Positions 8,143-16,617 of a stretch of DNA of 64,000 bases are shown here, piece after piece. Position numbers and translations under genes: made by a program. The stretch comes from JAAYCI01 sp964370445 (lineage in GTDB: Bacteria; Bacillota; Clostridia; Oscillospirales; Ruminococcaceae), in contig CAYJJK010000002.1 in the NCBI GenBank assembly GCA_964370445.1, positions 1 to 64,000 of the forward strand, in the 5' to 3' direction. The stretch's first letter is position 1. The number at the start of each line of letters is the position of its first letter. Under the pieces are notes generated by a model, which was not told the origin of the DNA, ran no database searches, and saw nothing but the letters and a program-made list of their open reading frames with translations.

Positions 8143-9093
8143 TCAGCGATTTTGCTGCAACGCAGCTAGCTGTGTATTCAGTTTTTCTTCATGATCTTGC
8201 AAATTATACGAAATAAGCTCATGAACCAAATACTCAGGGGCAATGGTTTTAAGCAGCTTAATAACGCCGCTGCAGCTAAACGGCAGATGCGCATCCACCT
8301 TAAAAATATAGTCAAACACTTCGATGTTTTGGGGCGGATTTTTCTGCATCTCTTTTACATACTCACCACTCAAAGTTTGATGCAAATGCATGCCACGCGT
8401 AAATTGCCTTAGGGTTTTGTCGTTCTCAACCGTACGCAAAATAAAATCAATGGCTTCATCTTGCGTTCGAAGTTCCCGGTTTGTGTGCAAAAGATGCCCA
8501 GCATCCAGCATAATGCCTTTTTTATCATACTCGATGTTATCCATCAACAAAGCAGTGATGCATGGGTTTTCAAGGTTGAACCCCGCCCACCATAGGTTTT
8601 CGCATAAAAAATGAAACGAGTAGTTTTTATGGCGAAGCAATGTATTGATAAGCTGACAAGCAGCCAAAACCACCGCTTCATCCGTGTGCCTGCGCTGTTG
8701 TAAAAAAATATCTTCCGGTGCAATTTCGCACACATGAAACACCACATACTCGGCGCCAATGTCCTGCGCAAATTGCAATTGCCTCGATAATTTTTGTAGC
8801 ATTTCCTCTTTTGTAGCACTGCCATATACGCTCCGCAATTGCTGCTCACTTGAATAGCGTTGCAAAAACAACTCATCCTCCTGCCAAAGTGCCAAAAATG
8901 CGGGTGAACATCGTAAATGCACACCCACAATGCTACACTCGCCTAAGTGGGCATGCATCACAGGATCATCCTCTAAAAACATCACCTCTAAACCATGCAG
9001 CCCCTTTTGCACATAAAAATTGTGCAATTCTTCTCCATTTGCATAACGCCCTAAATCATACGGAGACGTAGTGATGTTTAACAGGCTCTTCAT
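8143..9093 (-). CDS. Sugar phosphate isomerase/epimerase-like TIM-barrel protein
   Basis: Predicted 316-residue protein of the xylose-isomerase-like TIM-barrel superfamily (AP endonuclease family 2 fold). Seen: GAEYVVFHVCE at about residue 115, FLCENLWWAGF around 165, IMLDAGHLLHTN around 195 and GMHLHQTLSG near 235, which supply the usual Glu/Asp/His metal ligands on strand ends. GGAAGGAAAGC precedes the start. It is followed two bases after its stop by the cbiZ frame, so both are probably co-transcribed. The substrate is unknown; the link with corrinoid salvage is only by neighbourhood. Confidence 0.65.
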   Translation of the reverse strand: MKSLLNITTSPYDLGRYANGEELHNFYVQKGLHGLEVMFLEDDPVMHAHLGECSIVGVHLRCSPAFLALWQEDELFLQRYSSEQQLRSVYGSATKEEMLQKLSRQLQFAQDIGAEYVVFHVCEIAPEDIFLQQRRHTDEAVVLAACQLINTLLRHKNYSFHFLCENLWWAGFNLENPCITALLMDNIEYDKKGIMLDAGHLLHTNRELRTQDEAIDFILRTVENDKTLRQFTRGMHLHQTLSGEYVKEMQKNPPQNIEVFDYIFKVDAHLPFSCSGVIKLLKTIAPEYLVHELISYNLQDHEEKLNTQLAALQQNR

Positions 9094-9331
9094 GTTGCTT
9101 CCTTTCCTTCACCGACCATGCGGCAAAGACCTCAAGACTATCCATAGCACAAAGCCTTACTTTTTGGCAAAAAGTTTGCTTTAAAATTTCATTTTGCTTT
9201 TTAGCGCAAAACACCTTTAAAAAAATTCACCCTTGCGATTTTGTAAAGAGCATGCCTACACCGCACGTGCCCTAATCCAAAGTTATTTAAAATTTTTCAA
9301 CATTTAAGCCTAAAATCTAAGCTCACGCCCT

Positions 9332-10678
9332 TCAATCACCCTCCGCCGCTAAAATTTCAAATGCACGTGCATAAATTTCAATTGCTGTTTTCAAATTTTG
9401 CACGCTTAAACATTCGTTAGGTGCGTGCTCGGTAGACGGCGCGCCGGGCAACGACGCACCAAATGCAAGAATATTGTTCATGCTTCTAGCAAAAGTGGCA
9501 CCACCACTGGTTTTGGGCTGTGTATCATCATTTGTTACATCGCGGTAAGCACGCATTAAAGCTTGCACCAGAGTTGCATCTTTGGGCAAGTATAATGGTT
9601 GTAAATACGTTAGTTCTTCAAGAGTAAGGCCGTAATCGTTGGCCGTTTGTTTCAGCGGTGTTTCAATTTGCGTGCGCGAAAATGTGGCCGGAAACCGGAT
9701 ATCAATACTGACACTTTGGCTTTCGATATCAAAATTTGCCGTACCAAGATTTAAGGTAAGCGCACCGGTGTCTTCATCTTGCACATCACCAAAAATGGCA
9801 ACCCCTGTGGCATCACTTGCTTTTTCGCATACAAACCGCAACAAAGTGCCGTCTTGCCCACAACGGTGCAGCGCTTCGCACAGGCGCGTAATGGCGTTTT
9901 CGCCCTGCGGCGCATCTTTGGCATGCATCGCCTTACCCTTCGCACGCAAAATATCTCCTTCGTGCTCAAAGGGGTATGCATATGCTTGCATGGCAGAGGC
10001 CAATTCATCGGTATAAAGAGTTTCGGCCATGCTTGGCACAGCATTGATTGCACTGCCGCCCGTCAATACAAAAGTGCCAGGCTCAGCCGCTGATAAACGG
10101 TATTGTAAAACCCCTTTTTCTGCGTAGATAAGAGGAAAGGATGAATCTGGCGTAATGCCAAATGTGGGCAGTTCCTCACATTCTATATAACGATGCACAC
10201 ACCGCCAGTGGCTTTCTTCATCGGTGCAAATGATAAACCGAACCCTCGTTTTTAACACTGCACCGCTTTTTAACAAAAGGTATAGACCATACATCGCCGC
10301 TAGCATAGGGCCTTTATCGTCTTGCACTCCTCGCGCATACAAAAATCCGTCGCGTTCACTTAGGGTAAATGGTGGGCTACACCATAGGGTTTCATCACCA
10401 ACCGGCACAACGTCCACATGTCCTAAAACGCCAAAAAGTTCTTTTCCTTCGCCAATTTCGGCATACCCATAATATCCTTCTTCATCGATATAGGTATGAA
10501 ACCCCAATTCTTCTGCAATAGAAAGCATGGCACACAGGGCATTGTGTACATGTGTGCCCATCGGCATTCCGGGCTGTGCATCACCGTTGACACTTGGAAT
10601 GGCCACAAGTGTTGCAAGATGGCTTTTGAAGCTCTGGAAAGATTGATCAATCAATGGTTTTACTGGGTGATGTTGCAT
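9332..10678 (-). CDS. pepV: M20 family dipeptidase, PepV type
   Basis: Predicted 448-residue cytosolic zinc or manganese dipeptidase of the PepV/Sapep group. Seen: GVLGHVDVVP (first metal ligand His and catalytic Asp) near residue 82, ARGVQDDKGPMLA (bridging Asp), ICTDEESHWRC (catalytic Glu and metal Glu), FGITPDSSFPLIYAEKG, and a C-terminal SGGATFARSMNNILAFG block with the late part of the active site. AGGAGG lies 8 bases before the ATG at 10678; an out-of-frame ATG a few bases upstream is not used. Divergent from the second M20 gene at 10823. Confidence 0.85.
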   Translation of the reverse strand: MQHHPVKPLIDQSFQSFKSHLATLVAIPSVNGDAQPGMPMGTHVHNALCAMLSIAEELGFHTYIDEEGYYGYAEIGEGKELFGVLGHVDVVPVGDETLWCSPPFTLSERDGFLYARGVQDDKGPMLAAMYGLYLLLKSGAVLKTRVRFIICTDEESHWRCVHRYIECEELPTFGITPDSSFPLIYAEKGVLQYRLSAAEPGTFVLTGGSAINAVPSMAETLYTDELASAMQAYAYPFEHEGDILRAKGKAMHAKDAPQGENAITRLCEALHRCGQDGTLLRFVCEKASDATGVAIFGDVQDEDTGALTLNLGTANFDIESQSVSIDIRFPATFSRTQIETPLKQTANDYGLTLEELTYLQPLYLPKDATLVQALMRAYRDVTNDDTQPKTSGGATFARSMNNILAFGASLPGAPSTEHAPNECLSVQNLKTAIEIYARAFEILAAEGD

Positions 10679-10714
10679 ACATTATGCCTCCTTTTTCATT
10701 GGGTTTTTGTTTTT

Positions 10715-10743
10715 ATTATACCCCACAGGCTACACATACACAA
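10715..10743 (-). promoter_or_regulatory. Promoter of pepV
   Basis: Minus strand TTGTGT, 17-base spacer, TATAAT. Confidence 0.6.
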
Positions 10744-10761
10744 GAAAAAGGCAGAACCTCT

Positions 10762-10790
10762 TTGCGAATATGCCACGCTTTTGGTATACT
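10762..10790 (+). promoter_or_regulatory. Promoter of the amidohydrolase/CoA-transferase operon
   Basis: TTGCGA, 17-base spacer, TATACT, ending about 30 bases before the GTG start at 10823. Confidence 0.6.
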
Positions 10791-10822
10791 AATTTACGAG
10801 AATGCAAAAGGAGGTTCCCCCT

Positions 10823-12001
10823 GTGAACGAATGGTTTTCGCTTGCCAAAGCACGGCAAGACAAATGGACAAAGGTGTTATATCATTTACACCAAAACCCT
10901 GAGCTTAGTTTTGAAGAAGTAGAAACGACGAAGTTGATTCAAGAAAAAGTGCAGGAGCTGGGCGCAGAAATATTACCACTTGGGATGAAAACAGGTGTTT
11001 TATGCCTTCTACGTGGCGCAAAACCGGGGCCGCTTGTGGCTCTACGTGCCGATATTGACGCCATCGCTGAAACGGATTGTGGCATGGGGCCCGTCCGCTC
11101 GCAAAAAGCGGGGGTAATGCATGCGTGCGGACACGACTTGCATACCTGCACAGTGCTGATGGCGCTGGAGCTTTTAGCCCTAAAAAAAGACGAACTATGT
11201 GGCGATGTGGCATTTATTTTTCAGCCGGCTGAAGAGGTGACACAGGGAGCCAAAAGCATGGTGGAAAATGGGTTATGGAAGGCACTTCCCCAAAAACCCA
11301 CCGGTATATTTTCTTTACATGCGGCATCATTTGCCGCGGGTGAAGTAGGTGCACGCTCGGGTGCTGTGGCCGCTTCTAAAACGCATTTTCGCATTGAGGT
11401 GAAAGGGCAAGGTGGGCAAGGCGGATTTCCACATGAATGTGTGGACCCCATTGTGGCGGGCGCTGCTTTAATAGAAGCGATTCAAACCATTGTCAGCCGC
11501 AATGCCGACCCACGCAAGGCGCTTGTGTGTGCGGTATACAACGTGCATGCAGGCGAGCACGAATTTTTTGTTACCGATACCTTACGTCTAAGTGGATCTG
11601 TGCGTGCGCTAGACAAAGACACCGCCGAAATGGCTATGGTTCGCGTGCAAGAATTGTGCGATAATTTGTCAAAGGCTTATGCTTGCACTGCAAAGCTGGA
11701 ATGGATACCGCATGTCCCCGTTTTACACAACGATAAAAAACTTACCGAGGTAGCACGAAAAGCCGCAGCGATGGTGCTTGGCGAAAACCACGTGCTTTCT
11801 CCGCCCGCAATGCTCGGGTCTGATGATTTTTCGATATTTGGAGAAACCGTGCCAATTTTTTATTTTCAGTTGGGTGCCATGCAGGAAAACGGCCCATTTC
11901 ACCCCTTGCACAGCAACGCATTTTGCACCAACCCCGATGCCATCAGCGTGGGTGGCGCTGTGCTTGCACAGGCTGTTAGCCTACAGTTGGCTCAAGGATA
12001 A
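10823..12001 (+). CDS. M20D family N-acyl amino acid amidohydrolase
   Basis: Predicted 392-residue metallo-amidohydrolase (carboxypeptidase Ss1/hippurate hydrolase/IAA-amino-acid hydrolase group), which cleaves N-acyl groups from amino acids. The GTG at 10823 is chosen because AGGAGG lies 8 bases upstream; the in-frame ATG at 10802 precedes that site. Seen: VLCLLRG..PLVALRADIDAI, MHACGHDLHTC (metal cysteine and histidines), FIFQPAEEVTQGAK (catalytic Glu), FSLHA, and a C-terminal FHPLHSNAF histidine ligand. It is first in an apparent operon with a two-subunit CoA-transferase, so the released acid may be activated to its CoA ester; that pathway is inference. Confidence 0.85.
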   Translation: MNEWFSLAKARQDKWTKVLYHLHQNPELSFEEVETTKLIQEKVQELGAEILPLGMKTGVLCLLRGAKPGPLVALRADIDAIAETDCGMGPVRSQKAGVMHACGHDLHTCTVLMALELLALKKDELCGDVAFIFQPAEEVTQGAKSMVENGLWKALPQKPTGIFSLHAASFAAGEVGARSGAVAASKTHFRIEVKGQGGQGGFPHECVDPIVAGAALIEAIQTIVSRNADPRKALVCAVYNVHAGEHEFFVTDTLRLSGSVRALDKDTAEMAMVRVQELCDNLSKAYACTAKLEWIPHVPVLHNDKKLTEVARKAAAMVLGENHVLSPPAMLGSDDFSIFGETVPIFYFQLGAMQENGPFHPLHSNAFCTNPDAISVGGAVLAQAVSLQLAQG

Positions 12002-12058
12002 TTGGGCCAAACAGCCTACTATAAAACAATAAAAGACGTTCATAGGAGGAACTATAAC

Positions 12059-12745
12059 TTGAGTAAAATTATCAGCGCTATGGAAGCGGCAAAAAAAATA
12101 CCCAAAGGCGCCAGCATTATGGTGGGTGGGTTTATGGGATGCGGCAGTCCACACAGCATTTTGCAAGCCCTTTCAGAGCTTAAAACAAACGAATTAACAA
12201 TTATTGCGAACGATGCAGGCAAGCCAAATGGGCCCGATGGCAGTGCTTATTATTCTGTGGCAAAACTTGTGGCCAACCGCCAGGTGAAAAAAATTTATGC
12301 AACACATGTGGGGCTAAACCCCGAGGTAGCACAGCAAATGCAAGAGGGGTGCCTAGAGGTGGTGTTGGTGCCACAGGGCAGCATGGCCGAAATGATTCGT
12401 GCAGGTGGTGCAGGGCTTGGCGGTATTTTAACGCCAACGGGACGCGGCACTGTGGTGGAGGAAAGCGATTTTGTACATAGTGTAATCACAATAGACGGTG
12501 TAGATTACTTATTAAAACGTCCCTTACGTGCCGATTTTGCGCTCATTGCGGGGCATACCATCGATGAGAGCGGGAATATTTGGTATAAAGGAAGCACGCG
12601 AAATTTCAATGTAGTGATGGCCATGGCCGCAGACGTAGTAATGGCCGAAGCCGAAGAGATTGTGCCACTGGGTGCTATCGAGCCGGAAAACGTAGTGACG
12701 GGAAATATTCTAGTGGATTATATCGTGAATGGAGGCAAAAAATAA
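12059..12745 (+). CDS. atoD: CoA-transferase subunit A
   Basis: Predicted 228-residue alpha subunit of a class I 3-oxoacid/short-chain fatty acid CoA-transferase. The TTG at 12059 is used because AGGAGGA lies 8 bases upstream. Seen: IPKGASIMVGGFMGCGSPHSIL (nucleotide/CoA loop), LTIIANDAGKPNGPDG, and GGILTPTGRGTVVEE. Subunit B follows with the stop and start adjacent. The ato name reflects family similarity; acetate, butyrate, acetoacetate or another acid is possible. Confidence 0.85.
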   Translation: MSKIISAMEAAKKIPKGASIMVGGFMGCGSPHSILQALSELKTNELTIIANDAGKPNGPDGSAYYSVAKLVANRQVKKIYATHVGLNPEVAQQMQEGCLEVVLVPQGSMAEMIRAGGAGLGGILTPTGRGTVVEESDFVHSVITIDGVDYLLKRPLRADFALIAGHTIDESGNIWYKGSTRNFNVVMAMAADVVMAEAEEIVPLGAIEPENVVTGNILVDYIVNGGKK

Positions 12746-13383
12746 ATGGAAAAAAGCCAAATTAAAACCTTCATTGCAAAGCGTGTTGCTAAAGAATTGA
12801 AAAACGGCGACGTGGTAAATTTGGGAATTGGATTACCCACACTGGTACCAAATTATCTGCCGAGTGGCACCAAAGTAAGTCTGCAAACTGAAAACGGAAT
12901 TTTGGGTGCAGGGCCTGCGCCAAGCCCAGGCGAAGAACAACCATTTCATGTGGTGAATGCAGGCGGATTACCCGCTAGCGTAGAGCTGGGCGGAAGTTGT
13001 ATCGATAGCGCTACCTCATTTGCACTGATTCGTGGAGGGCATGTGGATTGCACAGTACTGGGCGCTTTGGAGGTAGACGAACAAGGGAACCTGGCCAATT
13101 GGATTATTCCCGGAGAGAAGGTGCCCGGCATGGGCGGCGCTATGGATTTAGTAGTAGGTGCAAAAAAAGTAATTNNNNNNNNNNAAAAATTCTAAAAACA
13201 TGTAATCTACCGTTTACAGCCGTGAATTGTGTGGATATGATTATTACAGAAATGGCTGTTTTAAAAGTGGAACCACACGGCCTTGTGCTAACTGAATATA
13301 ACCCAGAATTCTCACTGGAAGAAATTCAAGCAGCAAGTGAAGCAACACTACACATTAGCGATACAGCAAAACCAATGAGCTAA
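12746..13383 (+). CDS. atoA: CoA-transferase subunit B (interrupted by an assembly gap)
   Basis: Beta subunit partner of the preceding gene. The pre-gap part carries NLGIGLPTLVPNYL and SLQTENGILG, in which the Glu of ENG is the catalytic residue that forms the CoA thioester. After the 10-N gap at 13175-13184 the frame resumes with KILKTCNLPFTA and ends at 13383. By comparison with the family about ten residues are missing in the gap. GGAGG lies 10 bases before the ATG. Total length is close to the usual 215-220 residues. Confidence 0.85.
13175..13184. other. Assembly gap (10 N) in CoA-transferase subunit B
   Basis: Ten N bases; causes the apparent frame break. Confidence 0.95.
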
Positions 13384-13493
13384 CATTTAACCTCTTAACA
13401 CTTTGCCTGCCAAGGTTGTGGTGCTCTGCCAAAAGCACTTATCTTGCATGAATAGAGAGTTCATAAACTTTCGTCCGTGCTCACGCATCGTTT

Positions 13494-13503
13494 NNNNNNN
13501 NNN
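13494..13503. other. Assembly gap (10 N), intergenic
   Basis: Ten N bases between the CoA-transferase operon and the terminator at 13522. A missing segment of unknown length may be hidden here. Confidence 0.95.
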
Positions 13504-13521
13504 ATGCTCAACCCAATGGCT

Positions 13522-13555
13522 TGTCACAAAGTTTTTACTTTGTGACATTTTTTAA
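13522..13555 (+). terminator. Intrinsic terminator after the CoA-transferase operon
   Basis: Perfect 11-bp stem TGTCACAAAGT / ACTTTGTGACA with a TTTT loop, followed by TTTTTTAATT. Confidence 0.8.
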
Positions 13556-13663
13556 TTACACTTTTTGCCAATAAAGCCGCCGAAAAATATCCCGGCGGTT
13601 TCGTTTTTCATCGTTAGCGTATTTAAATTCACTATATTGCAAATCCATCTATCATAAAGCTGC

Positions 13664-13738
13664 CCTTGTATAAAAATTTTTGGGGAGGAGGAAAATTTAA
13701 ACCTGTGTTTTCTTTCAAAAAAACACAGGTTTAATGTC
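13664..13738 (+). repeat. Intergenic repeat with hairpin, copy D (inverted orientation)
   Basis: CTTGTATAAAAATTTTTGGG followed by GAGGAGGAAAATTT and a hairpin with arms AAACCTGTGTTT and AAACACAGGTTT (13699-13732). It matches the minus-strand reading of copies A, B and C: the same AAAAGTTTTTTGGGGAGG-like core, then a stem whose bases differ but still pair. It would end the RpiR transcript on the minus strand. Confidence 0.65.
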
Positions 13739-13766
13739 ATCAAGCGAGCCTTCTATATAGCAAAAA

Positions 13767-14537
13767 TCATTCCATCCAATCGTCTACAATCACTTCGTTC
13801 GTTTTGCGCAAGCTTTCTTCTCCCTGTTCGTTTAGCTCTTTTTCAAGCAAGGTAAACAGGCAATCCACAATACATAAAAGTGCGATAAGGAGCGCTAAAG
13901 TAGCCGATACGCTAGAGCCCATANNNNNNNNNNTTGCCATATCCACGGTGCTGCGTTTACTTCCTGTTAAATCAATTGCCACCACAACATCATTTTCATC
14001 TACCAAACTCAGTTGCATGCGTTGAAAACGGCGATCTTGCGTATGTTCTACCGGCAAACCTAAGCGCAACAATTTTTGGTAGAGGTCAATCATCACGGCA
14101 GATACCGCACCCTCACCAATTAAAATAATTTTTCGACGATTCAGCAAAAGCTTTGTTGCATTGTCCATCACATCATTATCCAATAGTAGGATGGTATCTT
14201 GACAAGCTTGCGCATTTGAGCTACAAATACGCTGAATAAGGTGTTCTGTGGTATCGCCCGTATCCTCTTTTGTAGCTTCGCTCACCACAAGCCCGGAGTG
14301 AATATCTTTTATTGCGGACACATGAAAATCCTTAAACCCATTATAGCCAAGACGTTTACAAAACCGCGTTACAGTGGCATTGCTGGCACCTGCTTGTTCT
14401 GCGATGGTGTTTACAGAAAGGGTATCCACATTATCGATATTTTTCAAAAGGATATCGGCAATGCGCTTTTCTGTGGGCATTAAGCGTCGGTAGTTCATGT
14501 TGATGCGCATATATGCGCCATTTTTCACGGTTCCCAT
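13767..14537 (-). CDS. RpiR/MurR-family transcriptional regulator (interrupted by an assembly gap)
   Basis: N-terminal RpiR helix-turn-helix domain (PTEKRIADILLKN, SVNTIAEQAGASNATVTRFCKRLGY) followed by a SIS sugar-phosphate-sensing domain (IILIGEGAVSAVMIDL, ENDVVVAIDLTGSKRSTVDMA). The 10-N gap at 13924-13933 removes part of the SIS domain; the frame resumes with MGSSVSATLALLIALL, so the true gap is larger than ten bases. AGGAGCTG precedes the start at 14537; the longer open frame to 14882 is not supported. It is divergent from the LpdD-like gene, which it may control. Confidence 0.85.
   Translation of the reverse strand: MGTVKNGAYMRINMNYRRLMPTEKRIADILLKNIDNVDTLSVNTIAEQAGASNATVTRFCKRLGYNGFKDFHVSAIKDIHSGLVVSEATKEDTGDTTEHLIQRICSSNAQACQDTILLLDNDVMDNATKLLLNRRKIILIGEGAVSAVMIDLYQKLLRLGLPVEHTQDRRFQRMQLSLVDENDVVVAIDLTGSKRSTVDMAXXXXMGSSVSATLALLIALLCIVDCLFTLLEKELNEQGEESLRKTNEVIVDDWME
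13924..13933. other. Assembly gap (10 N) in the RpiR regulator
   Basis: Ten N bases inside the SIS domain coding region. Confidence 0.95.
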
Positions 14538-14634
14538 AAACAGCTCCTCGCCATAATAATATAAGTCTACTCTTATAATTTCATAAAACAGAAGTTTTGT
14601 CAAAGCAAAATTGCATAATTTTGTAAAAACACCA

Positions 14635-14663
14635 TTGACGAAATAGGACATATAACGGATAAT
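14635..14663 (+). promoter_or_regulatory. Promoter of the LpdD-like gene
   Basis: TTGACG, 17-base spacer, GATAAT, about 25 bases before the start codon at 14689. Confidence 0.6.
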
Positions 14664-14688
14664 GAGAAAAACAAAGAGGAGAAACCAA

Positions 14689-15093
14689 ATGACGCAATCA
14701 GTTTTGGTAACCGGTGGCGAAGGAACCTGTGCAGTGCACATGCAAGCCATATTATGTGGTGCAGACTTGAACGTTTCTGTAACAGGTGGTAGCAAGCCAC
14801 ATGTTGGCACCTGTGTTTTGGCAGTGCCGCGTGCCAGCTTAAAAAACGCAAGCAAGCGCTCAGCCACCGTGAGCGTGCTCAATGTTCAATCTCATAAAGA
14901 TGACGTTGTGGCAACAAAAGTTGCACATACACTTGCAGCACATTTCAATTGTGTAGTCTGCCTAAGCGCCGGACTGCACATAGATAACGCCGGCGAAAAT
15001 GACATCGCACTGTTGCTAAAAAACACAGAGCATGCTCAACAAAAGCTTATACAGCAGCTGGAGCTCATAAAATACGATAATCCTGACACATAA
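14689..15093 (+). CDS. LpdD-like (prenylated-flavin chaperone-like) small protein
   Basis: Predicted 134-residue soluble protein. GAGGAG lies 7 bases before the ATG at 14689; the upstream in-frame ATG at 14662 overlaps the promoter. The blocks VSVTGGSKPHVGTCVLAVPR, SVLNVQSHKDDVVATKVAHT and VVCLSAGLHIDNAGENDI resemble the small LpdD/gallate decarboxylase subunit D family, proposed to assist prenylated-FMN decarboxylases. No UbiD-type decarboxylase or UbiX is visible in the window, so the function here is open. Family assignment is from memory of the motif pattern and needs a profile search. Confidence 0.5.
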   Translation: MTQSVLVTGGEGTCAVHMQAILCGADLNVSVTGGSKPHVGTCVLAVPRASLKNASKRSATVSVLNVQSHKDDVVATKVAHTLAAHFNCVVCLSAGLHIDNAGENDIALLLKNTEHAQQKLIQQLELIKYDNPDT

Positions 15094-15174
15094 ACATTTA
15101 CATGACTCTTTTTAGGAAGGTGCCTTATTTTTTAAAGCACGCTTACACTGCCACCCCTAGCAGAACCATTTAAA

Positions 15175-15233
15175 AAACTTTGGCGATTACAACCACAAAC
15201 ATTCTGCGGTTGTAATCAGCCAAAGTTTTTTTG
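15175..15233 (+). terminator. Long-stem intrinsic terminator
   Basis: Arms AAACTTTGGCGATTACAACC and GGTTGTAATC-A-GCCAAAGTTT (one bulged base), followed by TTTTTG. It ends the LpdD-like transcript. Confidence 0.75.
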
Positions 15234-15379
15234 CACTCAACATCGGTACTTTCGCATATAAAGCACCTACTGCTATTAAATCAATAGCGTGTTTTTATAT
15301 TTATTGGCACAATTTTAAAAAATTTCAAAAATCAGCACAGCTTAAGGTGTCACAAACAAGTCTTAAAAACAACTTCTTT

Positions 15380-15853
15380 TCAGCTGTCTTCATCACCGTT
15401 AGGCGGATTTTTGGGTAGCAGATGCTTTTTTAAAGCCGAGAGTAACTCTTTTATAAACGGCGGAAATTGCGCCCCGAGCTTTTCGGCATTTTCAAATAGG
15501 CTTCCAATCTCCGTAAGGATATACCACCCTAAAACCAACGCACTTACGGGCATTGTATAATCGAATGGCAGGCTTACGGCGGGCACATATTGCAAAATAA
15601 GGCCAAGCAACAAATCCAACACAGCCGCACCTAATACAAATAATATCATGCCACCTTTTCCAGCAAGGCCTTCCCGCGCGGCTTGGCTATTCCACTGCCC
15701 GCTACGTTTTGCCGCAATGCTACCGGAAAGGTAATCCAGCGCCATACACAGCACCCACAACACCACCATCCACCCAAAATACCCCCACAATGCGCTAAAA
15801 AATGCCCCCACACCGGCAATGGCTACCTTTATTGAAATCGCATGATCTTGCAT
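15380..15853 (-). CDS. Phage holin (toxin secretion/lysis holin family)
   Basis: Predicted 157-residue membrane protein, last gene of the phage-like operon. The start at 15853 is preferred because AAAGGGGGCGACGG lies upstream and the longer frame overlaps the endolysin gene. Seen: three or four hydrophobic segments (AGVGAFFSALWGYFGWMVVL, LDYLSGSIAAKR, MILFVLGAAVLDLLLGLIL, VSALVLGWYILTEIGSLFEN) and a charged C-terminus. The DYLSG...GL.GK pattern fits the phage holin 4/TcdE group. It would let the neighbouring endolysin reach the wall. Confidence 0.8.
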   Translation of the reverse strand: MQDHAISIKVAIAGVGAFFSALWGYFGWMVVLWVLCMALDYLSGSIAAKRSGQWNSQAAREGLAGKGGMILFVLGAAVLDLLLGLILQYVPAVSLPFDYTMPVSALVLGWYILTEIGSLFENAEKLGAQFPPFIKELLSALKKHLLPKNPPNGDEDS

Positions 15854-15923
15854 GTTCCGTCGCCCCCTTTTCCTCTTTATAATAACCCTATTTTGGTTTT
15901 TCTGGTTAAAAATCCAATGGATT

Positions 15924-16601
15924 TTACAGTTCACAACCCACCGAAAGTTGCTTTGCTTGCTCTTGCAAACGTTGCACATCCCCGCTCGATGCCGGGCCAA
16001 TGCTCAACATCCAGCGATTATGAGCTGTTTTTTCTTCTTTGCACGGCAACTTCAAAGAGGAAGCTAATCGGGTGAAGATATCTTTATCTCCACTGCTTAA
16101 ATGCCCTACTGTCACCAATTGCAAAGTGCTTTGGGTGGTTGATGCTTTTTGTGTTTCTTGTGTCTTATCAAGATTATTGTTGCCAGGGTGTGTGCCCGCT
16201 TGGTTTGGCACTTCTGTAAACTGTGCCGGCGGCACAGCCTCCCATTTACCAGCATTGTATCGCTGAACTTCAATGTGAAGATGCGCCCCGGTACTATATC
16301 CGGTATTGCCCATAATGCCAATGGAGGTGCCTTGTGGCACCTGCTGGCCTGTTTTTACAAACACCTTATCCAAATGCTGGCAAATCACACGCAAAGTATC
16401 CGAATAATATAAGATAACATAATTTCCACGTCCCCCATTGTTGCCGTAGGCTACCTCACAACGTGTGGCAGACCAAATGGCGCGCACATTGTGGTTGTCA
16501 TCCCCCACAATATCTTGCCCCGCATGCCATTCTCGTACTCCGTTCAAGAAACGCCAACCATACAAGCTAGTCACTCTGTTTCGTCCTTCAAATGGTGTCA
16601 T
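15924..16601 (-). CDS. M23 metallopeptidase endolysin
   Basis: Predicted 225-residue endolysin. The N-terminal LytM/M23 domain has the zinc ligands in EWHAGQDIVG (H..xxxD, near residues 26-30) and GAHLHIEVQ (HxH, near 105-107). A Thr/Gln-rich linker follows, then a C-terminal segment (VTVGHLSSGDKDIFTRLASS...) that looks like a small SPOR/cell-wall-binding-like repeat. No signal peptide, consistent with holin-dependent export. AAAGGAG precedes the start. It lies between the baseplate genes and the holin. Confidence 0.85.
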   Translation of the reverse strand: MTPFEGRNRVTSLYGWRFLNGVREWHAGQDIVGDDNHNVRAIWSATRCEVAYGNNGGRGNYVILYYSDTLRVICQHLDKVFVKTGQQVPQGTSIGIMGNTGYSTGAHLHIEVQRYNAGKWEAVPPAQFTEVPNQAGTHPGNNNLDKTQETQKASTTQSTLQLVTVGHLSSGDKDIFTRLASSLKLPCKEEKTAHNRWMLSIGPASSGDVQRLQEQAKQLSVGCEL

Positions 16602-16617
16602 GTTATAACTCCTTTTC

